This document shows, one piece after another, positions 24,880-33,279 of a stretch of 64,000 nucleotides of DNA. Each line of letters begins with the position of its first letter. The stretch's first letter is position 1. Source of the DNA: Streptacidiphilus jiangxiensis (GTDB lineage: Bacteria; Actinomycetota; Actinomycetes; Streptomycetales; Streptomycetaceae); assembly GCF_900109465.1 (NCBI RefSeq), contig NZ_FOAZ01000034.1:1-64000 (forward strand). The letters are read 5' to 3'. The notes below the pieces were generated by a model. The model made no database searches and was not told the DNA's origin. It saw nothing but the letters and a program-made list of their open reading frames with translations. The position numbers and the translations under genes are program-made.

Positions 24880-24959
24880 GCTCCGAAGACAGCTCTCCGG
24901 CCCCTCGGTCGCGACGGACGCGCACGCCTGGCGGGGCCGACACCGACAGGCGCGACCGC

Positions 24960-25616
24960 CTACTCGCTTCCGCCCGAGGAAGGCTGCGCCTGCGCGGTGC
25001 GCGCCTGCAGGCGTGCTCTCCTGGTCTCCTCCCGCTCGCGAAGAGCAGCGCGTTCGTTCTCAGCCGCGATCCGCATCCGCTCCGTCTCGGCGTTGAGTTG
25101 TGCCTTCATCCGTTCCGTCTTCTGCTCCAGAGCGGCTTTCGCCACGACGCCGAAGGAGGTGGCCATCGCTCCGAGAACCCCGCTCGCGATGAGCTCGTTG
25201 ACCATGTCCGGCTCGGACTGGAGCTTCAGGAACTCTGCTACTGACAGAGCATCCGGTTCCCAGCCCGGTGCCGGCACGGCTTGCGCGTGGCCGGGTTGCG
25301 CGTAGTGGACCTCCCGAAGCGCCGGGCGGCCAACGGGAGGCATACTCTCGGAGGTCTGGCTGATGCTCCCGACGTAGAGCCAGTCGTAACCGCACTCCTC
25401 GCAGTAGCGGCCTGCCCAACGTGCGTCACAGGTCGGGCAGCGCGGTACGGGCATGTCACGTGAGCACTGGTCGCATCGGTCGAGGTTCCGGGACAGGTGG
25501 CCGACTGGGCAGGGCAGCCGTGCTTCAGGCTGATCCAGTCTCTCCCTCTTGCCTGAGGTCCTGACATCGACCGTCTCCCTGAGCAGTTCGTTGTTTGACT
25601 CGTCCTCGTCAGGCAT
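24960..25616 (-). CDS. Zinc-ribbon protein with C-terminal coiled coil
   Basis: 218 residues. The N-terminal third has repeated Cys pairs (LPCPVGH, DRCDQCSRD, RCPTCDARWAGRYCEECGYDW), giving one or two zinc ribbons. The C-terminal 70 residues are highly charged and helical (EQKTERMKAQLNAETERMRIAAENERAALREREETRRARLQ), a coiled coil. No catalytic motif is visible. It converges with the serpin gene across an 80-base gap containing a CGGTCGCG/CGCGACCG inverted repeat. A scaffold or nucleic-acid/protein-binding role is possible but unproven. Confidence 0.8.
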   Translation of the reverse strand: MPDEDESNNELLRETVDVRTSGKRERLDQPEARLPCPVGHLSRNLDRCDQCSRDMPVPRCPTCDARWAGRYCEECGYDWLYVGSISQTSESMPPVGRPALREVHYAQPGHAQAVPAPGWEPDALSVAEFLKLQSEPDMVNELIASGVLGAMATSFGVVAKAALEQKTERMKAQLNAETERMRIAAENERAALREREETRRARLQARTAQAQPSSGGSE

Positions 25617-25746
25617 GGCCTCAGCCTAGAGCGCGACTGTGGGCGTCATGGGCAGTTCTTGGATCCCAGCCGGTGAGGATCCACCGGTCGCTCCGCGCAC
25701 CGCCCGCAACGCCGCGTCGGCGTTGATCGAGTGAAAGGGTGTCCCC

Positions 25747-26841
25747 GTGGACGACGACTCTCTCACCGCGGTCCTGCGGCGCGCGGCCGACCGCCAGCGC
25801 GGGTTCAATGACCGCTTCGCGGCCTACTTCGATTCCCTGACCGACGCCGCGGGCGGCGCCCTGGAGACCCCGGCGTTCGGACGGTTCACCGCCCGGGCCC
25901 TCGACCTGGTGCGCGAGCTCTCGCTGCGCGGGGGCAAACGCCTGCGCGTTGTCCTGCTGTACGAGGCGGCCGCGCTGGTCACCGACGAGCCCGTGACCGG
26001 GCTGGACGAGGCCGCCATCAGCATCGAACTGCTGCACACGCACGGCCTGATCCACGACGACATCATCGACGACACGCCCGTCCGCCGCGGCGGACCCTCC
26101 ACCTACTACGCCTACCTGCGCGAGTTCCCGGATCGGCCCGACACCGCCCTGGCCCTCGCCGTCCTCGCCGGTGACCTGGCGGCCTTCCTGTCCGTGCGCG
26201 TGCTGCTCGGCAGCGGCCTGCCTCCCGCCCTCGCCCTGGCCATGGCCGCCGTCCACGCGGACGTCGGAGCGACCACGATCACCGGGCAGATCCTGGACCT
26301 GGAGCGCGACTTCCACCCCGAGCCCTCGACCGATCTGCTGAACGCGGTCACCGAGTACAAGTCGACGCGCTACTCCGTGCTCGCTCCCCTGCGGCTGGGC
26401 CTGCTCGCCGCCGGTGCGGACCCGTCCGAGCACGACGGCGAACTACGCCGCTACGCGACCGCGTTGGGCATCGCCAACCAGATCCACGACGACTGGCTGG
26501 ACCTGTTCGGCGATGCGGAGACCCTCGGCAAGTCCCCCGGGTCCGACATCCGCTCCGGCCGCCGCAGCTACGCCGTCCGCGCCCTGCTGGCCGCCGCGGA
26601 CAAGAGCGAGCGCGAGCTGTTGGACGCCGCCCTGGGAGATCCGGACGGCGACGAGGAGACGCTCGACCGCGTCCGCGACATCGCGCGGGCGCACGGGATC
26701 GACCGGTCGCTCCGGGCCGAGGCCGAGCGCCACGCGCGCGAGGCGGCGGCCCTGGCCGCCACCTGGCGGGGGCGCTGGCGGCCGGACGCCGTGGCGCTGT
26801 TCACGCTGCTCCCGACCTGGACGGTCGCACGCGACCGGTAG
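25747..26841 (+). CDS. Polyprenyl (GGPP-type) diphosphate synthase
   Basis: 364 residues, GTG start. The trans-prenyltransferase motifs are complete: GGKRLR at 62-67, first Asp-rich motif D104-D-I-I-D108, and second Asp-rich motif D248-D-W-L-D252. Residues two and five before the first Asp motif (I102, H99) are of moderate size, so product length cannot be read reliably; C20 or longer is likely. The enzyme condenses IPP with allylic diphosphates. No terpene cyclase or crt gene is adjacent, so the pathway is open. Confidence 0.92.
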   Translation: MDDDSLTAVLRRAADRQRGFNDRFAAYFDSLTDAAGGALETPAFGRFTARALDLVRELSLRGGKRLRVVLLYEAAALVTDEPVTGLDEAAISIELLHTHGLIHDDIIDDTPVRRGGPSTYYAYLREFPDRPDTALALAVLAGDLAAFLSVRVLLGSGLPPALALAMAAVHADVGATTITGQILDLERDFHPEPSTDLLNAVTEYKSTRYSVLAPLRLGLLAAGADPSEHDGELRRYATALGIANQIHDDWLDLFGDAETLGKSPGSDIRSGRRSYAVRALLAAADKSERELLDAALGDPDGDEETLDRVRDIARAHGIDRSLRAEAERHAREAAALAATWRGRWRPDAVALFTLLPTWTVARDR

Positions 26842-26923
26842 AGGCAGAAGAGCATGCTTCCGCACCGTCGCCCCTGCGGGGAGTCCCCTGGGCACCCGGG
26901 CCGTGCACCCACCTCGCACAGGC

Positions 26924-28522
26924 TCACAGGTGCGCCGAGGCCTCTTCCTGCAGCAGGGCGGAGATCTGGTTGGTGTCGTCGAAGATCCGCACCGCGCCGG
27001 CGATGTCAGGGGTGGTGGCGGAGTTGACGAGCACGACGAAGATGACGAGGTGACCGTCGTCGGTCAGCAGGTAGCCGGCCTGGCTCTGGTCCGCGATGTC
27101 GAGCTGGCTGTTGAGCCGGTCGAGGCCGATGACGGTGCCGGGCTTGGCGAACACCTTGCCCTTGGCGGGGCAGTCCGGGCAGGAGATCGCGTTCGAGCCG
27201 TTGACACCCAGGATGGGGAGGGAGCGCCGGAAGGCTGTCGCGTCCGGGGTGTGCAGCCAGTAGTCGAGGATCTCGGACAGGCCGATCGGGGTGGCCTTCT
27301 CGGTCGCGTCCCCGCCGCGGCCGTCGTCCAGTTGGAACTGCTGCGGGTCGACGTGGGCGACGTCGGTGAGGAAGCGGTGCTCAACCGCGAATCCGCCGCC
27401 GAAGCAGTCGTCGGTGTGGGCCACGACCGTCGCCATGTTGCACAGCGCCAGGTTGGCGCCGAGATTGTGGCTGACCTTCAGGATCAGCTTGGCGTACTCG
27501 TGGTAGGGCGGGGAGACGTAGGCGGCGACCTGCGGATCGTGAGCGTAGGAGCCGGGTGCCTCGGGGTTGGGGCCGGTTGCCTTCGCGGTCACGGTCACGC
27601 CCGCGCGGCCGAGCGCCTCGATCAGCGCGGTGCGGCCGAAGGTGTTCGGATCCACGATCGGAGAGGTCCTCAGGACGGGCTGGCTGCCCGCCGCGATGGT
27701 GCCGGACACCGTGATCCGGGTGCCGTCAGGGGAGGCCTTGACCGTGATGTCCGTCGGACCGTCGGCGGCCACGGTACTCACGGTGAACGTGACCTTGTAC
27801 GGCTGAACCTGGGGACGCCAGAAGAGCTTGGCCTTCTGCCCCGGGGCGGTGGGCGTGGTCTGCAGGTCGATCAGGTTGTCGTTGATGATCAGCGGCGTGG
27901 GCTGCGGGTCCAGCTCCGGCGGAGCGAAGATCGACACATCGATGAGCACGTTGCCGTTCACCCGGGTGATCCCGGCAGCGCGCACCTGACGGGCGATCTG
28001 ATTGATGCCCGCGAGTGGATTCTCCGGGGTGAGTGTGGCGCCGGGCAGGTCGTTGGCGGACGTGTGGTCGACGTTGGTGTAGTCCACCGACCCGTCCGGC
28101 TCGGTCCGCCCGCCCATCGTCAGGTCGCCCTGAGCGACCAGGCCCAGGTTCCCGTCCAGGGTGGTGCCGCGGCGGGTGCCGGTCGCGAACACGGGCGTGG
28201 TGAAGCGGTGATCGGGACCAAGGCTGTGCCAGGCAGCGGAGAGGGTGACGAGCTTGGTGTCCGAGCCCGGGACGAAGGACTGGTTCGCGAACTGGGAGTG
28301 GATCACCTGTCCGTTCGAAGGGTCGACCTCGTACACGCCCCACTGCGCGTGCTCGTAGCCGGGCTTGTGCATGATCGCCTCGACGGCGGGCGGGAGGGGG
28401 AAGCCGCCCTCGGATGTGCCCGCCAGCGCAGCGGGAGCGAGGGCGGCTCCGCCTGCGAGAGTCACCAGCGTCAGCCAGCCGGCAGCCCAGGGCCGCAGCC
28501 GACCACGGAGCAACGGGTTCAT
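26924..28522 (-). CDS. dacB: D-alanyl-D-alanine carboxypeptidase/endopeptidase (PBP4 family, S13)
   Basis: 532 residues from ATG 28522 with a signal peptide (WAAGWLTLVTLAGGAALAPAALA). Serine-penicillin-binding motifs are in order: SDTK in VPGSDTKLVTLSA (usually SNTK), SHN in KVSHNLGANL, and KPGT near the C-terminus in place of KTG. The large insertion between motif one and two is typical of PBP4/S13 enzymes. It trims peptidoglycan stem peptides outside the membrane. The KTG-to-KPG change is the main oddity. It is transcribed away from the XRE regulator genes. Confidence 0.92.
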   Translation of the reverse strand: MNPLLRGRLRPWAAGWLTLVTLAGGAALAPAALAGTSEGGFPLPPAVEAIMHKPGYEHAQWGVYEVDPSNGQVIHSQFANQSFVPGSDTKLVTLSAAWHSLGPDHRFTTPVFATGTRRGTTLDGNLGLVAQGDLTMGGRTEPDGSVDYTNVDHTSANDLPGATLTPENPLAGINQIARQVRAAGITRVNGNVLIDVSIFAPPELDPQPTPLIINDNLIDLQTTPTAPGQKAKLFWRPQVQPYKVTFTVSTVAADGPTDITVKASPDGTRITVSGTIAAGSQPVLRTSPIVDPNTFGRTALIEALGRAGVTVTAKATGPNPEAPGSYAHDPQVAAYVSPPYHEYAKLILKVSHNLGANLALCNMATVVAHTDDCFGGGFAVEHRFLTDVAHVDPQQFQLDDGRGGDATEKATPIGLSEILDYWLHTPDATAFRRSLPILGVNGSNAISCPDCPAKGKVFAKPGTVIGLDRLNSQLDIADQSQAGYLLTDDGHLVIFVVLVNSATTPDIAGAVRIFDDTNQISALLQEEASAHL

Positions 28523-28881
28523 GCGCACCGTCCATTCTGGAAGCAGCCATGCCGGCCAGGTCCTGGAACATCCGGCATCACGCGGCGGATCGTATGGCGA
28601 GGGGTCCACGCGGATCGGTCGGCTCGCCCGTGGATGCCGATACGTCAGGAGCAGATCATCCTTTCAGCCGACGGACGGCGCGTCGGTTGCGCCGGTCGGG
28701 CGCTGCCACCTTTCGTGTCCGTTGCGATCGCGCGGCCCGGGGTGGCTGGGGCAGACCGGGTTCTGCGGGGGAACAGCAGGGGAGGGCATGACACACCCCC
28801 CTTCACCCCGTCCGCGCAGGTCGGCTCCGGGGCAGACTGGGCAGCGACAGCGCGGCGAGAAGGGGAAGACAGGCCGATTCG
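28523..28881. other. Gene-free divergent promoter region
   Basis: 359 bases between the carboxypeptidase and the first XRE regulator. No convincing ORF, RNA gene or strong palindrome is seen; it presumably holds both promoters. Confidence 0.4.
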
Positions 28882-29787
28882 ATGAACGACAGCAGCTCCA
28901 GCAGCATCGGCGGCTTCCTGCGCGCCTGCCGTGACCGCACCACTCCGCAGGCCGCCGGTCTGTCGCCGGGGCCCGGCGCGCGGCGGACCCCGGGCCTGCG
29001 GCGCGAGGAACTGGCCTCACTGGCGGGCATCAGCATCGACTACTACATCCGGCTGGAACGCGGCCGCGAGACGCACCCCAGTCCCGCCGTGGTCGACTCG
29101 CTCGCCCGCGCGCTGCGCCTGGACGACTTCGAGCACCGGCACCTGCGTGACCTCGCAGTCAGCGCCGCGGGCACCCGGCGCGGCAGCGAGCCGAACGCCG
29201 CACCGGCCCGCGACCTGCCGCCCGGCATCGCGGCGATCCTGGAGGCGCTGCGCCCGAACCCCGCCTACGCCGTCAGCCGGACCACCGACGTGCTGGCGTG
29301 GAACCCCGGCGGGCTGCGGCTCTACCCGGGGCTGGAGCAGTGGCCGCAGAGCCGGCGCAACCTCGCCCGGTACGTCTTCCTGCACCCCGACGCCCCCGAG
29401 CTGCTGGACGACTGGGACGAGCAGATCCGTGGATGCGTCAGCAGGCTGCGGGTGTTGGCGGGCGTCGAGCCCGACGCCCCCGACCTGGTCGAGCTCGTCA
29501 CCGAGCTGCGGGCCAAGAGCCCGGAGTTCGCCGCGCTCTGGGACCGCTACGACGTGCTGCCGCACGCCAACGGCGTCAAGGCGTTCCACCACCCCGACGT
29601 CGGTGACGTGGCCCTCGGCTACCAGTCACTGCCGATCGAGGGCACCCCCGGCCACCGCCTGACCGTCTACCACGCCACGCCCGGCACGCCCGACCATGCG
29701 GCGATGCTGCGCCTGGACGCCATCGGTGCCCAGGAGCCAGCAGGGCCCACTGCCCCTGCCCATTCGCCTTCGCAGCCAGTGGCCTGA
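28882..29787 (+). CDS. XRE-family regulator with MmyB-like ligand-binding domain (copy 1)
   Basis: 301 residues. The N-terminal helix-turn-helix (about 10-80) contains RRTPGLRREELASLAGISIDYYIRLERGRETHPSPAVVDSLARALRL. The C-terminal MmyB-like PAS-type domain spans about 115-285 (NPAYAVSRTTDVLAWNPGGLRL, ARYVFLHPDA, LPIEGTPGHRLTVYHATPGT). Such regulators usually control a nearby oxidoreductase gene and may sense a fatty acid or other small ligand. A second copy follows after 16 bases. Confidence 0.93.
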   Translation: MNDSSSSSIGGFLRACRDRTTPQAAGLSPGPGARRTPGLRREELASLAGISIDYYIRLERGRETHPSPAVVDSLARALRLDDFEHRHLRDLAVSAAGTRRGSEPNAAPARDLPPGIAAILEALRPNPAYAVSRTTDVLAWNPGGLRLYPGLEQWPQSRRNLARYVFLHPDAPELLDDWDEQIRGCVSRLRVLAGVEPDAPDLVELVTELRAKSPEFAALWDRYDVLPHANGVKAFHHPDVGDVALGYQSLPIEGTPGHRLTVYHATPGTPDHAAMLRLDAIGAQEPAGPTAPAHSPSQPVA

Positions 29788-29803
29788 CGGCGGTGGCCAC
29801 CCC

Positions 29804-30715
29804 ATGAGCAGCACTCCGCCGGCAGTACTCGCCCCCGGGGCACGCGGCGCCGAGCAGTTGGGGCGTTGCCTGCGCATGTACCGCGCCCGGGTCTCCCCCA
29901 CCGAGGCGGGCCTGCCCGAAGGCCCCGGGCCGCGTCGCACCCCCGGGTTGCGCCGGGAGGAGCTGGCCACGCTCGCCGGGATCAGCGTCGACTACTGCGC
30001 CCGTCTGGAACGCGGGCGCGAGGCCCACCCCAGCGCGGCCGTCATCGACGCGCTCGCCCGCGCGCTGCGCCTGGACGACGCCGAGCACGACCACCTGCGC
30101 GCCCTGGCCGCCCGTGCCGCCGCGGGATCCCCGCCGCGCCCCAGGCCGGAGCCCGCCCGAACCGTGCGGCCCGCCGTCCGCAGCCTGCTGGAGAGCCTGC
30201 GGCCGGCCCCGGCCTACGTCGTCAGTCGCTCCCTGGACCTGCTGGCGTGGTCCCCCGCCGGCCTCAACCTGTACGGCGGCCTGGCAAACTGGCCGGCGGC
30301 CGAACGCAACCTGGCCCGCTACGTCTTCCTCCACCCCGCAGCCCGGGACCTGTTCCCCGACTGGGAGAACCAGGTGCGCGGCTGCGTCGCCCGCCTGCGC
30401 GCCCTGGCCGGAACCGACCCCGACGCGCCCGACCTTGCCCGGCTGGTCGGCGAACTCCTGCTCAAGAGCCCGGACTTCGCCCGCCTGTGGGAGCGCCACG
30501 AGGTCCGACCGCGCCCCTACGGCAGCAAGACCTTCCGTCACCCCGACGTCGGCGGCCTGACCTTGGACTACCAGTCCCTCCAGCTCGACGGCACGCCCGG
30601 GCATCGCCTGGTCGCCTACCAGGCCGCCCCCGGCACCCCCGACCACGACGCCATGACCCTCCTGGACCTGCTCGACGCGGAGCAGCGCGCCGTGCCGGAG
30701 CCCAACCCCCGCTGA
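29804..30715 (+). CDS. XRE-family regulator with MmyB-like ligand-binding domain (copy 2)
   Basis: 303 residues, collinear with the upstream regulator throughout (RRTPGLRREELATLAGISVDYCARLERGREAHPSAAVIDALARALRLDD; RNLARYVFLHPAARDLFPDWENQVRGC). The pair is a tandem duplication that has diverged, notably in the ligand-binding half and with an extra Pro/Arg linker (residues 108-125). Only 16 bases separate the genes, so they are one operon and could form heterodimers or sense different ligands (inference). The cupin, SDR and aldo/keto reductase genes downstream are the probable targets. Confidence 0.93.
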   Translation: MSSTPPAVLAPGARGAEQLGRCLRMYRARVSPTEAGLPEGPGPRRTPGLRREELATLAGISVDYCARLERGREAHPSAAVIDALARALRLDDAEHDHLRALAARAAAGSPPRPRPEPARTVRPAVRSLLESLRPAPAYVVSRSLDLLAWSPAGLNLYGGLANWPAAERNLARYVFLHPAARDLFPDWENQVRGCVARLRALAGTDPDAPDLARLVGELLLKSPDFARLWERHEVRPRPYGSKTFRHPDVGGLTLDYQSLQLDGTPGHRLVAYQAAPGTPDHDAMTLLDLLDAEQRAVPEPNPR

Positions 30716-30847
30716 TCCGCCTGGGAGGCCCTGTCACTCCCTGGCTCAACCCGGCCCCCCTGGTGGCGCGCGTCGGGCCGACGCCACTGGCAGGGTGGAG
30801 AACGAAAGCGAGCACACCCCGCAGACCCCCACCGAAGGAACAGCACC

Positions 30848-31258
30848 GTGGACCTCCTGAACCTCCCGGCCACCACCAAGAACCCGCCCGAGCTGTTCCA
30901 CGGCGACGCCTGGGTGGACTACCTCGCCGTACCGCAGCCCGGCACCGACCAACGAGCCGTCGTGACCAAGGTCCGCTTCGCTCCGGGCGCGCGCACCGCC
31001 TGGCACTCCCACGCCCATGGCCAGTTCCTGCACGTCACCGACGGCGTGGCCTGGTTCGGAACCCGCGACGGCGACGTCGTCGAGGTCCGCCCTGGACAGA
31101 CCCTCTACACCCCGCCCGGCCAGGAGCACTGGCACGCCGCCGCCGACGGCTGCTTCATGGAGCACATCGCCCTCATGGAGTCCGCCGACGACCCCGCCGA
31201 CAGCGTCACCTGGGCCGAGCACGTCACCGACGAGCAGTTCCACGGGCCGCAGGCATGA
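30848..31258 (+). CDS. Cupin-domain protein
   Basis: 136 residues, GTG start with AAGGA upstream. The cupin metal motifs are visible: H-S-H in ARTAWHSHAHGQFLHVTDG (motif one) and H in YTPPGQEHWHAAADG (motif two). Cupins of this size are usually mononuclear-metal dioxygenases or binding proteins; annotated relatives include carboxymuconolactone decarboxylase-associated cupins. Its stop overlaps the SDR start (ATGA), so the two are coupled. Confidence 0.9.
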   Translation: MDLLNLPATTKNPPELFHGDAWVDYLAVPQPGTDQRAVVTKVRFAPGARTAWHSHAHGQFLHVTDGVAWFGTRDGDVVEVRPGQTLYTPPGQEHWHAAADGCFMEHIALMESADDPADSVTWAEHVTDEQFHGPQA

Positions 31259-31326
31259 CGGCCGGCATGACCGCAAATATGACGTCCGGCGTCACCGCAA
31301 GCACGACGTCAGGCACGACCGGCGCG
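31255..31326 (+). repeat. Six 12-base repeats encoding the SDR leader
   Basis: Six in-frame 12-base units of the form RYSACSKCMRRY (for example ATGACGGCCGGC, ATGACCGCAAAT, ATGACGTCCGGC) encode a four-residue repeat. Units diverge by point changes only. The start codon is the first unit, so copy-number change would alter the leader length but not the frame. Confidence 0.7.
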
Positions 31327-32154
31327 CCGCGACGCGACGTCGTCGTGGTGATCGGTCCCGGCGCCATCGGCCGGGCCATCGCCCGCCGGGTCGGCGCCGG
31401 ACGCACCCTGCTGCTGGCCGGACACGACCGGGCCGGGACCGAGCAGGCCGCTGCCGAGCTGCAGGGGGACGGCTACGACACCGTCGTCCAGCCCACCGAC
31501 ATCTCCGACCACGCGGCCGTGACGGCGCTGGCGGCGAAAGCCGCGTCACTCGGCCCGGTCACGCACCTGGTGCACGCCGCCGGTGTGTCCCCCACGCAGG
31601 CCGGCATCGAACGGCTGCTCCGTGTGGACCTGCTGGGCACCGCCCTCGTCCTGGACGCGTTCGCCGAGGTGATCGCACCCGGCGGTGCCGGGATCGTGGT
31701 CGCCAGCATGGCCGGGCACCGCGAGAGCCCCTACGACCGCGACGTCGAACAGGCACTGGCCACCACCCCGACCGACGAGCTGCTGGCCCTGCCCTTCCTC
31801 CAGCCGGAACGCATCGGCACCACCGTTCACGCCTACGCCCTGTCCAAGCGGGCCAACTCCCTGCGGGTGCAGACCGCCGCCGCGGCCTGGGGCCGACGCG
31901 GGGCACGGGTCAACACCGTCAGCCCCGGCGTGATCATCACCCCGCTGGCCCTCGACGAACTCTCCGGCCCGCGCAAGGAGTGGTTCGAGCACGTGCGGCA
32001 GAGCTGTGCCGCCCAGCGCTTCGCCACGCCCGACGAGGTCGGCGACGTCGCCGCCTTCCTCCTCGGCCCCCAGGCGAGCTTCGTCACCGGCGCGGACCTG
32101 CTCATGGACGGCGGCGTCACCTCCGCCCTGCGCACCGGCGAACTCTCGCTGTAA
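31255..32154 (+). CDS. Short-chain dehydrogenase/reductase with repetitive Met-Thr leader
   Basis: 299 residues. The ATG overlaps the cupin stop. The first 24 residues are a low-complexity leader (MTAGMTANMTSGVTASTTSG) encoded by six 12-base repeats. The Rossmann motif is unusual (GPGAIGRAIA for TGxxxGIG). The catalytic Ser is in VVASMAGH and Tyr-x-x-x-Lys in HAYALSKRAN, and the C-terminal GADLLMDGG is typical. A catalytic NAD(P)-dependent oxidoreductase is expected; the substrate is unknown. It lies in the XRE-cupin-SDR-AKR operon. Confidence 0.9.
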   Translation: MTAGMTANMTSGVTASTTSGTTGAPRRDVVVVIGPGAIGRAIARRVGAGRTLLLAGHDRAGTEQAAAELQGDGYDTVVQPTDISDHAAVTALAAKAASLGPVTHLVHAAGVSPTQAGIERLLRVDLLGTALVLDAFAEVIAPGGAGIVVASMAGHRESPYDRDVEQALATTPTDELLALPFLQPERIGTTVHAYALSKRANSLRVQTAAAAWGRRGARVNTVSPGVIITPLALDELSGPRKEWFEHVRQSCAAQRFATPDEVGDVAAFLLGPQASFVTGADLLMDGGVTSALRTGELSL

Positions 32155-32189
32155 AGCCCCCTCCCCCACACCTCTTCTCTGGAGCACCC

Positions 32190-33074
32190 GTGCCGACACC
32201 CACCCACGTGACCCTCAACAACGGCGTGACCATGCCCGCCCTGGGCTTCGGCGTCTTCCAGACTCCGCCTGACGTCACCACCCAAGCCGTACGCACCGCC
32301 CTGGAGACCGGTTATCGACTGATCGACACCGCCGCCGCCTACGCCAACGAACGCGAGGTCGGCCAGGCCGTCCGCGACTCCGGGCTGCCGCGGGACGAGA
32401 TCTTCGTCGAGACCAAGGTCTGGATCAGCGACTACGGCTACGACGAGACGCTCCACGCCTTCGACAAGAGCGCCGGCAAACTGGGCCTCGACCACATCGA
32501 TCTGCTGATCCTGCACCAGGCCCTGCCGAGCCGCTTCGACCTCACCCTCGAGGCCTACCGCGCGCTGGAGACCCTGCTCGCCGACGGCAGGGTCCACGCC
32601 ATCGGCGTCAGCAACTTCATGCCCGAACACCTCGACGCCCTGCTGAAGAACAGCGACACCGTTCCCGCCGTGAACCAGATCGAGGTGCACCCGTACTTCA
32701 CCCAGCCGCTGGTCCAGGCGGCCGACGCCGCCCACGGCATCCTCTCCCAGGCCTGGTCCCCCATCGGCGGCATCACCAGCTACCGGGGCACCGGCTCCAG
32801 CACGTTCGACGACCCCGCCATCACCGCAATCGCCGAAGCCCACGGCAGGACCCCCGCCCAGGCCATGCTCCGCTGGCACCTCCAGCAGGGCCGCTCCGCC
32901 GTCCCCAAGTCCGTCCGTGCCGCCCGCATCGCGGAGAACTTCGACGTCTTCGACTTCGAGCTGACCCCCGCCGAACTCGCGATCCTGGACGCCCTCGACA
33001 CGGGCACTCGCGGTGGCCCCGACCCGGCAGCCATCACCCTGGAGACCTACGGCCGGGACATCCCCGAAGCCTGA
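32190..33074 (+). CDS. Aldo/keto reductase
   Basis: 294 residues, GTG start with GGAG upstream. The AKR catalytic tetrad is complete: D46 and Y51 in RLIDTAAAYANE, Lys in FVETKVWI and His in DLLILHQ. The NADPH-binding C-terminal segment (SAVPKSVRAARIAENFDVFDFEL) is conserved. It reduces aldehydes or ketones in the cytoplasm. It lies 35 bases after the SDR and closes the XRE-cupin-SDR-AKR run. Confidence 0.94.
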   Translation: MPTPTHVTLNNGVTMPALGFGVFQTPPDVTTQAVRTALETGYRLIDTAAAYANEREVGQAVRDSGLPRDEIFVETKVWISDYGYDETLHAFDKSAGKLGLDHIDLLILHQALPSRFDLTLEAYRALETLLADGRVHAIGVSNFMPEHLDALLKNSDTVPAVNQIEVHPYFTQPLVQAADAAHGILSQAWSPIGGITSYRGTGSSTFDDPAITAIAEAHGRTPAQAMLRWHLQQGRSAVPKSVRAARIAENFDVFDFELTPAELAILDALDTGTRGGPDPAAITLETYGRDIPEA

Positions 33075-33135
33075 CCGGTCAACCGTCGACCGGTCGGCCT
33101 GACCGGGCCGGTGACGCGATTCGGACCCGAGAGAG

Positions 33136-33168
33136 CAGTTCTTGCGCTCCATACGTCAGTTCTTGCGC
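33136..33168 (+). promoter_or_regulatory. 12-bp direct repeat upstream of the secreted glycosidase gene
   Basis: CAGTTCTTGCGC occurs at 33136-33147 and 33157-33168, exactly 21 bases (two helical turns) apart; the second runs into the palindrome TTGCGCAA. The block sits 112 bases before the ATG in a less GC-rich stretch. It looks like a pair of same-face activator or repressor sites. Confidence 0.5.
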
Positions 33169-33279
33169 AATTGGCTTCGCCTCTTGCCTTGATGACGTCC
33201 GGTCAATACGCTCCCGCCCAGAGCGCGGCCGAGGCACACCCACCCGTCCGTTCCGGCCGCCCTGTCCCCGGGATGGTCC

